From: CAYGUK01 sp964352985
Lineage (GTDB): Bacteria; Pseudomonadota; Gammaproteobacteria; JAHCLG01
DNA length: 46,111 bases
Assembly (NCBI GenBank): GCA_964352985.1
Contig: CAYGUK010000022.1
Span: forward strand, 1 to 46,111
Reading direction: 5' to 3'
In this document: positions 1 through 7,786 of the stretch, in pieces
Layout: each line of letters begins with the position of its first letter
Position numbering within the stretch: position 1 is the first letter of the stretch
The notes under the pieces: generated by a model
Told to the model about the DNA's origin: nothing
Databases searched by the model: none
The model's input: the letters and a program-made list of their open reading frames with translations, nothing else
Program-made: the position numbers and the translations under genes

Positions 1-507
1 TGGGTTTCTATCTTCTTCTATTAATTTAATACTTATGAGATCATCACCCCAGTTATCTCAAACGACATAATCAGCAGCATGTAAATCATCAAGGGAAAAG
101 TCGATAAGTTTAAATGGTGTAGAAATTACAATTTCATACTCTGGATACTTTTGTTGGAAACTTGGTAAACGTGGAAAAAGCCATCGATAGGCAAATGAAG
201 TGGGCACATTAATTGCGATTCGCTTATTCTGAAGGCACGCTTTTTTAATTCGGTGGGTCACTCGACGAATATTATCAAAAGCACGATTTATTTCAGTCGC
301 ATAGATTTCTCCAAGCTTAGTTAAACTTAATTGATGGCCATTTCTATCGATTAATACAGTGTCTAGATATTGTTCTAAGAGTTTTAATTGTTGACTCACA
401 GCAGATTGCGTAATGTGAAGCGCTTCCGCTGCATGAGTAAGATTCAAGTGACGTGATACAGCATCAAAAACTCTCAGAGAATTAAGAGGTGGGGTCGTTA
501 AACTCAT
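1..507 (-). pseudogene. LysR-family (GcvA-like) transcriptional regulator, interrupted by TGA, truncated by window edge
   Basis: The open part (507 down to 58) encodes 149 residues. It has a LysR helix-turn-helix at about residues 8-67 (LRVFDAVSRHLNLTHAAEAL and ITQSAVSQQLKLLEQ) and the beginning of the substrate-binding domain, and the wording resembles the GcvA/AmpR type. After ...AADYVV there is a TGA at 58-60. The same frame then continues as DNWGDDLISIKLIEEDRNP to the window edge, which matches the expected continuation of a GcvA-like effector domain (roughly ...R-x-G-x-W-x-x-L-x-x-x-x-L-x-E-E). One CGA-to-TGA change would explain the stop. Seen: the stop and the homologous-looking continuation. 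Inferred: a recent nonsense mutation leaving the DNA-binding domain with about half a sensor domain. A sequencing error is the main alternative. Confidence 0.72.
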
Positions 508-773
508 CGGGCATTACCTTTAGTTGACTGAGTATTCAATTATTATTAATTTTTCTAATGGTAACACTAAGTGATACTAATTTCAAAATTTAGATAACAC
601 AATGTAAAATATGATAAAAGCACTACGGGAAATTACGGTGTTTTTAAAAATAACAACAAATACAAAAGATTTTCTTATGATTTAGAACATCCTTTGCAAA
701 CAAGACCTTACACACAAAAGCTAATTAACAATTTTTTTTATAACCAATCAATTCATTGGTGGAGGGTAGTAAT

Positions 774-2132
774 ATGTTTAGTGGACGTAAAAGAAAAGAA
801 ATTATTTTAGGCAAGAACAAAAATGAAGTACTTGAAGGTAGTGTTAACTCGGTACAACTATTTGGTTTTAGCATCATATTTGCATTTTTAAAAAAAGTAA
901 TTAAAACTGCTGGGCGATTCGCAGCATTCCCAATAATGCTTGCGATGGATTGGGCAAAAGCTTGTAACGCTGCGTATGAAGCGTATCACTCTACAAATAA
1001 AAGTCTAAATGTATTGTTACGTGTCGCGGTGGAATTCGCCAAAGCCATCGCATTTACAGTTGCGGTATTGGGATCTTTTATCTCCGCAGTTTTTGCTGCA
1101 GCCGTCACACCTTGGGTGTTTTTCATTACATCGGTAGCAGGAACTGTTTACAGTCTTTTTAATGGCATTCATAGCATGTTTAAAAAATGGGGCGCTAAAA
1201 AAGACAGTGCCAAAGAACTCTATTATAAAAATGATCGTAATAAGAGTTTTGTTGGTGCCGCGATTGGCCTTGTTGTATCTGCGGCAATCTTTGTCATCAT
1301 GATTTTTCAACTAGATAAAGTTTTTGCGTTCGGTTCGTTGGTTGCATCTGGTATTATCGGTTTATGTAGTGGTATATCCACTTTTTTTACAAAGAAGGCT
1401 AAAAAAGAAAAAGAAGCGGAAGCACTAGAATTAGCATCTTTAGAAGAAAGTGAAGCAGAAGAAAAACGTGATAAAGATGGATTCGAAAAATCACCTCAAC
1501 CTGATCATGCTGCAGAACCTGAAGATAGAATGGCTTTATTAGAAAAACAAACACTAGTCGCAGATAAACATGTTCAAGTCACTCCAGACATCCATGACTA
1601 TTTTGAAGACATGGCATTAAAGTTAAATAGAGCTTATCTCAGTGGTGGTAATCATCAAAATGGAAAAGATAAGATGAAGAAATATTTAAACACTTTAATT
1701 AGCGATAAGATTGATGACATCAAAACTCGAATCCGCCACCATGAACACGGATATAGTAAAAATGTAAACTTTTTACAAAGAGCACTTTATGATTTCCAAA
1801 GCGAAAAAAATAATGCCAAAGTAGAAGCGCTTCAAAAATTGCAAGAATTAATTTCTGATGGTCAAACATCTGTTAATATTCCTGGAGGAGAAGAAGTGCG
1901 GAAGATTTATACTTTAGATGACTTACTTCAATATTTTCAAGACCACAATAAATTGCGTCAAATTACAGAGTCAAGTTTTGGTATCGGTGGAATTGGTGAA
2001 GTACAAAGCATCCTAAATACAGCAAGTCAATATTTTGAACGCGCGGATGCTGACAAATATCAAGAATACTTTGAATATCACGAAAACCTAGTCGAACGCC
2101 ATGGTCTCTCTTATTCGGCTCAAGCTGCTTAA
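774..2132 (+). CDS. Unknown multi-pass membrane protein with charged/coiled C-terminal half; effector-like
   Basis: I do not recognise the family. The start is taken at ATG 774 (452 residues) because GGAGGG lies 7 nt upstream; an in-frame TTG at 756 is less likely. The N-terminal ~215 residues hold about four hydrophobic segments (one around FSIIFAFLKKVI, a pair around AIAFTVAVLGSFISAVFAAA and PWVFFITSVAGTVYSLF, one around AAIGLVVSAAIFVIMIF). A Lys/Glu-rich linker (KKAKKEKEAEALELASLEE) and a soluble helical C-terminal half follow. It ends SYSAQAA, which resembles the aromatic-small-alanine tails of two other unknown proteins in this window. It stands alone between a divergent LysR pseudogene and a convergent operon. 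A membrane-anchored secreted effector is possible but unproven. Confidence 0.75.
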   Translation: MFSGRKRKEIILGKNKNEVLEGSVNSVQLFGFSIIFAFLKKVIKTAGRFAAFPIMLAMDWAKACNAAYEAYHSTNKSLNVLLRVAVEFAKAIAFTVAVLGSFISAVFAAAVTPWVFFITSVAGTVYSLFNGIHSMFKKWGAKKDSAKELYYKNDRNKSFVGAAIGLVVSAAIFVIMIFQLDKVFAFGSLVASGIIGLCSGISTFFTKKAKKEKEAEALELASLEESEAEEKRDKDGFEKSPQPDHAAEPEDRMALLEKQTLVADKHVQVTPDIHDYFEDMALKLNRAYLSGGNHQNGKDKMKKYLNTLISDKIDDIKTRIRHHEHGYSKNVNFLQRALYDFQSEKNNAKVEALQKLQELISDGQTSVNIPGGEEVRKIYTLDDLLQYFQDHNKLRQITESSFGIGGIGEVQSILNTASQYFERADADKYQEYFEYHENLVERHGLSYSAQAA

Positions 2133-2135
2133 AAT

Positions 2136-2177
2136 TCGGAATAAAAAAGCCGGGATTTACCGGCTTTTTTATTCCGA
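2136..2177. terminator. Strong bidirectional intrinsic terminator
   Basis: A perfect 18-bp inverted repeat (TCGGAATAAAAAAGCCGG at 2136-2153, complement at 2160-2177) with a 6-nt loop. The GC-rich part next to the loop is flanked by six A on one side and six T on the other, so it can terminate transcription in both directions. It sits between the stop of the plus-strand membrane protein (2132) and the stop of the minus-strand acyl-CoA dehydrogenase (2232), and serves both. Confidence 0.92.
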
Positions 2178-2231
2178 TCGATTTATCTACAATATAAAAA
2201 TTTTATAAGCGAAATTTTTGACTTATCAAAT

Positions 2232-3857
2232 TTAACATTCAACAACAATGTTTTTTAATAAATCCAGATAATCTTGGTCGATATTAATTTTATTTTTGTT
2301 TATTTGTTTAAACAATAAAAGTTGGCGACTCTTCGATTGATTATTTTCTGCTTCGGTTTCTAGGCTTTGTTCACATAATACGATAGCCATTTGATTCACA
2401 ACTGACTTTATTAATAAACTTTGAACGGGTTCTGATGCTTGCTTTAATTCGCGAATCATTTTTTGTAATTTCTCATTGGGATAATATTTTAAAAATATTT
2501 CGTCAATGGCATAACGATGAATATCTCGTAAAATTTGCATGTAAATAGTATTATGCGTGCCTTCCCAATTTTCTGTCACAATACTATCACGAAGTAATCG
2601 AGGTATAGCCGAAAAATTTTCAATCGCCCCATTTCCAGCTAAAGTATCTAAAGCATGGTGAACATGATGAAATGATTTTAAAGCAGAATAATATTTATTT
2701 AAATTCGCAAGCAATCGAAGTAATAATTTAGTTTCTTCCGAACTATTATCGCTTTTATCAAATTCATCTTGACGTTTAGTTGTCGACATAATTGCACTTA
2801 ACAATGCAGTGTTTTCCACTTTGCAATGTGCTAATTTTTCAAAAACTAAAGGATACTGAATAATCGCTTGTCCAAAGGCAATCCTGTTTTTAGCGTATTC
2901 CGTTGCGATATTAATGGCGCTTCGTGCAAGCGCTATTACAGAAAATGAATTAAATAATCTGGAAATGTGTAACACATTTTCCATGACAATTTTAAACCCA
3001 TCTTCTGGCTTACCAATAGGATAGGCAATAGCATTGATAAAATCAATTTCACCAGATGCCATTGAGTTAGTTCCAATTTTTTCTTTTAAACGTCGAATTT
3101 GAAAATAATTATGTTCGCCATTTTCTAACAAAGTGGGTACTAAAAATAAGCCTAAACCTTTTGTGCCAGAAATCGACTCATCAAAACGCGCTGTCATTAA
3201 AATTAAATCGGCATTAGCATTTGAACAAAACCATTTTTCACCACTAATTTGCCACTGACCTTGATGATTTAGTTTTGCTAGCGTTGCATTTTGACCAACA
3301 TCACTTCCCCCTTGCACCTCTGTTAAAAATTGCGCGCCAGTGTAATTATCATCAAATGAAGGTGCTAATAGTTTCTCAAGATAAAATGCCTGACGATACG
3401 TATCAGGAAATTTTTGTAAAACTCTAACAATCCCGGCTGAACAAGCTATCGGACAATGATGCCCTGCTTCACCTAAATGGGAAGAAACAAAGAAAAATGA
3501 TAATGCTTTTAATAAACCACCCTGTAACGCAAGATACTGCATCAATTTAGATTGATAAATAACATTGCCAATATGATGATAAGTGGGATGATGAATAATT
3601 TCATCGACACGTTGACCCATTCCATTATAGGCATTGAGTCGCGGCCAATTTAACCGATTATTATTTTCGGCAACTGTCGGAAATAATGTTGCACAAATCT
3701 TTCCATATTGACTTAATTCTTGATGGATCGCATGGAATTCATCAGGCAGATAAAATTGCAGCGCATGTTGAATATCTTTATCCTTAAGATAAATATTTTG
3801 CGCGAGGCTTTCTTGCCAATGACTTAAATTTAGTCGAGCTTTAATATGGTTTTCCAT
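2232..3857 (-). CDS. Acyl-CoA dehydrogenase family flavoprotein (AidB-like)
   Basis: 541 residues, the length of the AidB/long ACAD branch rather than the ~380-residue core. Visible motifs: FLTEVQGGSDVGQN (about 177-190, flavin/substrate loop), ISGEKWFCSNANADL (about 204-218), the R-x-x-FGQ-x-I-x-x-xP motif (RIAFGQAIIQYP, about 325-336), and ENWEGTHNT (about 429-437), where the family's catalytic Glu sits (E432). It should oxidise an acyl-CoA or similar substrate with FAD; the substrate cannot be read from sequence, and some AidB-like members are not true beta-oxidation enzymes. The start lies 10 nt after the mraY stop on the same strand, so it is probably cotranscribed with the cell-wall operon. 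The bidirectional terminator at 2136-2177 closes the operon. Confidence 0.9.
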   Translation of the reverse strand: MENHIKARLNLSHWQESLAQNIYLKDKDIQHALQFYLPDEFHAIHQELSQYGKICATLFPTVAENNNRLNWPRLNAYNGMGQRVDEIIHHPTYHHIGNVIYQSKLMQYLALQGGLLKALSFFFVSSHLGEAGHHCPIACSAGIVRVLQKFPDTYRQAFYLEKLLAPSFDDNYTGAQFLTEVQGGSDVGQNATLAKLNHQGQWQISGEKWFCSNANADLILMTARFDESISGTKGLGLFLVPTLLENGEHNYFQIRRLKEKIGTNSMASGEIDFINAIAYPIGKPEDGFKIVMENVLHISRLFNSFSVIALARSAINIATEYAKNRIAFGQAIIQYPLVFEKLAHCKVENTALLSAIMSTTKRQDEFDKSDNSSEETKLLLRLLANLNKYYSALKSFHHVHHALDTLAGNGAIENFSAIPRLLRDSIVTENWEGTHNTIYMQILRDIHRYAIDEIFLKYYPNEKLQKMIRELKQASEPVQSLLIKSVVNQMAIVLCEQSLETEAENNQSKSRQLLLFKQINKNKINIDQDYLDLLKNIVVEC

Positions 3858-3867
3858 AAAATATTCC

Positions 3868-4950
3868 CTAACGTAATTTAAGTGTCGCCAACCCTATCAT
3901 GACTAGCACAACGGTGATAATCCAAAAACGAACAATAACGCGAGGTTCTGGCCAACCTTTTAATTCAAAATGGTGATGAAGTGGTGCCATTCGAAAAATC
4001 CGACGTCCAGTCATTTTAAATGAACCCACTTGCAAGATAACAGAAATGGTTTCAACAACAAAAACGCCACTCATGATAAAAAACACAACTTCTTGTCGAA
4101 CGATAACAGCAATCGTACCCAGTGCCGCCCCCAAAGCTAAGGCACCTACATCCCCCATAAAAACTTGGGCAGGATAAGTATTAAACCATAAAAATCCCAA
4201 GCCCGCGCCAACAATAGAAGCGCAAATGATAGCGACTTCACCCACGCCTGCAACATAGGGAATTTGTAAATAATTAGCGAACTCAAAATTACCCGAAGCA
4301 TAAGCAAAAATAGCTAATGCACCAGCAATTAACACACAAGGTAAAATTGCTAAACCATCTAATCCATCAGTTAAATTAACAGCATTACTCGCGCCAACAA
4401 TAACAAAATAGCTTAACACAATAAAAAATGCGCCTAAGCCAATACTGATATTCTTTAAAAAGGGTATTAACAATGCAGTTTGTGCTGGTGTATGAGCCGT
4501 AAAAAATAACATACAAGCTGCACCTAAACCAAATACTGATTGCCAAAAATATTTGGTTTTCGCTCTTAATCCTTTAGAATTCTTTTTAACAATTTTACGA
4601 TAATCATCTATCCATCCTATTGCGCCGAAACCTAAGGTCACAATTAAAACTATCCAAATATAATGAGAAGATAAATCACCCCATAAAAAAGTGGTTAAAG
4701 CAACAGAAACTAATATTAAAGCGCCGCCCATTGTGGGTGTTCCGGCTTTACTTAAATGAGTTTGTGGTCCATCATCTCGAACTTGTTGTCCAACCTTATA
4801 GAGGGTGAGTCTTTTAATAACGATGGGCCCCACTAACAAGGCAATAATTAAAGACGTTAACACGCACAATACACCGCGAAACGTTAAATAATGAAATACT
4901 CGAAAAAAATGATAATAGCGTTGTAAATATTCTGCTAGCCATAAAAGCAT
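3868..4950 (-). CDS. mraY: Phospho-N-acetylmuramoyl-pentapeptide-transferase
   Basis: 360 residues, the exact usual length, about ten membrane segments. Transfers phospho-MurNAc-pentapeptide from UDP to undecaprenyl phosphate to make lipid I at the inner membrane. Signature residues are present: D115-D116 in GWIDDYRK, NAVNLTDGLDGLA (189-201, D195/D198), MGDVGALALG (D267) and the histidine patch MAPLHHHFELKG (321-332). It follows murF by 9 nt. In the standard dcw cluster murD comes next; here an acyl-CoA dehydrogenase follows, so murD, ftsW, murG, murC, ddl, ftsQ, ftsA and ftsZ must lie elsewhere. Confidence 0.98.
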   Translation of the reverse strand: MLLWLAEYLQRYYHFFRVFHYLTFRGVLCVLTSLIIALLVGPIVIKRLTLYKVGQQVRDDGPQTHLSKAGTPTMGGALILVSVALTTFLWGDLSSHYIWIVLIVTLGFGAIGWIDDYRKIVKKNSKGLRAKTKYFWQSVFGLGAACMLFFTAHTPAQTALLIPFLKNISIGLGAFFIVLSYFVIVGASNAVNLTDGLDGLAILPCVLIAGALAIFAYASGNFEFANYLQIPYVAGVGEVAIICASIVGAGLGFLWFNTYPAQVFMGDVGALALGAALGTIAVIVRQEVVFFIMSGVFVVETISVILQVGSFKMTGRRIFRMAPLHHHFELKGWPEPRVIVRFWIITVVLVMIGLATLKLR

Positions 4951-4959
4951 GCTTGTCTC

Positions 4960-6291
4960 CTAAATTGCGGCAACAACATTTTCCATTTTTGCTGCGCGAG
5001 ATCCTTTAACTAAAACCGTATGATTAATGTTAAATTTATTTTTAATAAAATTAATTAACTGAATTTGATCAGGGAAATGTATACTGTTTTCTCCAAACGC
5101 TTTCGCGGTCGCAGCACTTAAGGTACCACAAGTTAATAATTGATTAATATGATTGGCTTTTGCATAATCACCAATTTGTTGATGATAAGATTCTGCTTGA
5201 TGACCTAATTCACCCATATCACCTAAAATTAATATTTTTTCTTGCCCACTAAAACTGGTTAATATATCAATGGCCGCTTTGACAGAACTGGGGTTGGCAT
5301 TATAAGTATCATCAATAATAACAGCCCCTTGTTTACTCGTTAATGTGACTAACCGTTGCTTTTCTGGTTGTGCTGTATTTAATCCAAGCTGGATTTTATT
5401 TAATGGAATGTCTAGGGCAACCGCCGCAGCCGCTGCAGCAAGGGCATTATTAATATTATGTTTACCTAACAATTGTAAATTAATTTCAACTTTTTCGTTT
5501 TGATAACTTAAGTTAAAAGTTGATAATTTATTATTTGACCCACTCAAATATTCAGCACGGATATCTGCGTCTTGATGAAATCCAAACGTAATATATTTAC
5601 GAGGATAAAGTTGTTGGCAAAAATAATCAAAGTAATTACTGTCTCGCGGAATAATACCTATGCCATCTTTATCCATTCCTTTATAAATATCAGATTTTTC
5701 TTTCGCAACACCATCTTCATCCTGTAAAAATTCAATATGAACGGGTGCAATGCAAGTGATCATTGAAATATTAGGTTTAACCAGTTGGGTCAACTCTAAA
5801 ATTTCACCAAAATGATTGGTTCCAATTTCTAAAATAGCGTATTGATGTTCGCTTTGTAAATTAGCTAACGTAACGGGCACACCAATATCATTATTAAAAC
5901 TTTTTATACTAGCGTGAGTTGGGCCTGCTTGACGACAAATATTTTCTAACAATGCTCGAGTAGTCGTTTTACCACAACTTCCCGTGATAGCGACAACAGG
6001 TTTTTTAAATTGTTGACGTTGGTATTGTCCGATAATCGTTAACGCTTTTAATGTATCGTCCACTTTTACAGAAGAAATGGGATAATCATTATTATCTGAC
6101 ACGATAACAGCAATTGCCCCAAGCTTAATACATTCATCTACAAAATCATGACCATTACAATTTTCACCCAGTAATGCAATATAGCAATCATTCGGTTTTA
6201 AGGTACGACTATCGATACAAAAAGAATTAACCTCAATATCCGGACCAATTAACTGCCCCTTCACAAGATCAGCTAATACACTTAATAACAT
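4960..6291 (-). CDS. murF: UDP-N-acetylmuramoyl-tripeptide--D-alanyl-D-alanine ligase
   Basis: 443 residues, normal for MurF. Adds D-Ala-D-Ala to UDP-MurNAc-tripeptide in the cytoplasm. Three-domain Mur ligase architecture: an N-terminal UDP-binding domain (DSRTLKPNDCYIALLGEN), the ATP-binding domain with P-loop ITGSCGKTTTRALL (about 103-116; the usual S/N before GKTT is Cys here), EIGTNHFGEIL, and the C-terminal domain with DDTYNANPSSVKAAI and LGDMGELG. The first 10 nt overlap the end of murE, implying translational coupling. Confidence 0.97.
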   Translation of the reverse strand: MLLSVLADLVKGQLIGPDIEVNSFCIDSRTLKPNDCYIALLGENCNGHDFVDECIKLGAIAVIVSDNNDYPISSVKVDDTLKALTIIGQYQRQQFKKPVVAITGSCGKTTTRALLENICRQAGPTHASIKSFNNDIGVPVTLANLQSEHQYAILEIGTNHFGEILELTQLVKPNISMITCIAPVHIEFLQDEDGVAKEKSDIYKGMDKDGIGIIPRDSNYFDYFCQQLYPRKYITFGFHQDADIRAEYLSGSNNKLSTFNLSYQNEKVEINLQLLGKHNINNALAAAAAAVALDIPLNKIQLGLNTAQPEKQRLVTLTSKQGAVIIDDTYNANPSSVKAAIDILTSFSGQEKILILGDMGELGHQAESYHQQIGDYAKANHINQLLTCGTLSAATAKAFGENSIHFPDQIQLINFIKNKFNINHTVLVKGSRAAKMENVVAAI

Positions 6292-7784
6292 GGGGTTTTA
6301 CTTCCTATTAATTTTTGAGCGATTTCAATATCGCTGAGATGATGTTTTTCGTGACCAATGATTTGATAATCTTCATGGCCTTTACCTGCAATTAATACGA
6401 TATCACGATTTGACGCATCGACAAAGGCAGCTTTAATCGCTTTAGTGCGATCACATTCTACCGTTACATTACTTTTATCATTAACACCTTGTAAAATATC
6501 AGAAACAATTTTATTGGGATCTTCAGTACGTGGGTTATCATTGGTAATGAAAATTGTATCGGCAAAACGACAAGCAATCGCGCCCATTTGTGAACGTTTA
6601 CCCTTATCTCTATCGCCTCCACAACCAAAGACACAATATAATTTTCCTTCAGGAAAATGTTTACGACACTCTTGCAATGCGTGTGATAAAGCATCGGGTG
6701 TGTGAGAATAATCGACGATAATGCTTGGTTTATCTTCACCATTAAATAATTGCATTCTACCTGGTACGGTCGTTAACTTAGAAAGTTGTGATATAATATC
6801 GTTAAAACTAAAACCAGAACTTACTAAGGCTGAAATCACTGCTAGTAAATTTGCTACATTCGGCAAGCCAAATAAACCAACACTAAATTCACCGCTCCCC
6901 CATGGTGAATCAACACTCACATCCATACCTCTCTCATGGAATTTAATTTCTCTAGCATGAATTAGTGATAAATTAGTTTTAGGATTTTTTTTCACACTGT
7001 AAGCAATCACATTAACATTATTGTTAATGGCATTTAAAATGGTTTGACTAAAAGGATCATCAATATTAATAATAATTTGCTTTAAGGAATGATAAAGAAA
7101 CAACTTTAATTTTGCTTGCCCGTATGACGCCATATCTTTGTGATAGTCTAAATGATCGCGAGTCAAATTTGTAAAAATTGCAGTTTCGACTTCAACACTG
7201 CTTAATCGATTTTGTGCAAGCCCATGTGAAGAAACTTCCATTGCAACATGTTTAATTTGTTGATCGCGAATTGTCGCTAAAGTTTTTTGCAATAAAATAG
7301 GATCAGGAGTGGTAAACGGTGTTGATTGTAAATGCGGAAGGCGGCCATTGCCAAGCGTGCCGATAATCGCACATGGCGTCATTAAGTATTCCATTAACTG
7401 TGCGATAAAATAACAACATGACGTTTTACCATTTGTTCCAGTCACACCAATTACAGATAAATCATGACTTGGAAATTGATACGCTTTTGCAGCAATTTTA
7501 CTGATTTCATTTTGTAACGAACAAAACGAAACAACCGGGATAACTTGTCCATTCGCTAATTTTTTTTCTTGTAAAGAATTTTCTTCAGCTTGTAGAATTA
7601 TAGCACTTGCCCCATTTGCAATCGCATCTTCGATATATTTTCGACCATCGACATGCAATCCATTTAACGCTACAAATAATTGATTAGGTTTCACTTCGCG
7701 ACTATCAAGAGCTAAACCAGATAACTCTCTATCGAGAGAATTGGGGATGGGAAAATAACCTTGTAATAACTCTCTTAATTTCAC
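6282..7784 (-). CDS. murE: UDP-N-acetylmuramoyl-L-alanyl-D-glutamate--2,6-diaminopimelate ligase
   Basis: 500 residues, full length. P-loop GVTGTNGKTS (113-122), the carbamylated-lysine region ASYGQAKLKLF (K225), the C-terminal-domain motif VDYSHTPDAL, and DNPRTEDP at 416-423. The DNPR motif is the established signature for meso-diaminopimelate rather than L-lysine, so the peptidoglycan should be the Gram-negative A1gamma type. This agrees with the Mpl ligase at 42.2-43.6 kb. Starts 2 nt after the ftsI stop; overlaps murF at its end. Confidence 0.98.
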   Translation of the reverse strand: MKLRELLQGYFPIPNSLDRELSGLALDSREVKPNQLFVALNGLHVDGRKYIEDAIANGASAIILQAEENSLQEKKLANGQVIPVVSFCSLQNEISKIAAKAYQFPSHDLSVIGVTGTNGKTSCCYFIAQLMEYLMTPCAIIGTLGNGRLPHLQSTPFTTPDPILLQKTLATIRDQQIKHVAMEVSSHGLAQNRLSSVEVETAIFTNLTRDHLDYHKDMASYGQAKLKLFLYHSLKQIIINIDDPFSQTILNAINNNVNVIAYSVKKNPKTNLSLIHAREIKFHERGMDVSVDSPWGSGEFSVGLFGLPNVANLLAVISALVSSGFSFNDIISQLSKLTTVPGRMQLFNGEDKPSIIVDYSHTPDALSHALQECRKHFPEGKLYCVFGCGGDRDKGKRSQMGAIACRFADTIFITNDNPRTEDPNKIVSDILQGVNDKSNVTVECDRTKAIKAAFVDASNRDIVLIAGKGHEDYQIIGHEKHHLSDIEIAQKLIGSKTPCY

Positions 7785-7786
7785 GT

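Noticed and set aside
1017..1310. 97-codon minus-strand frame opposite the unknown membrane protein
   Set aside because: Cys/Arg/Lys/Asn-rich composition of an antisense shadow, no ribosome-binding site, fully inside a convincing plus-strand gene.
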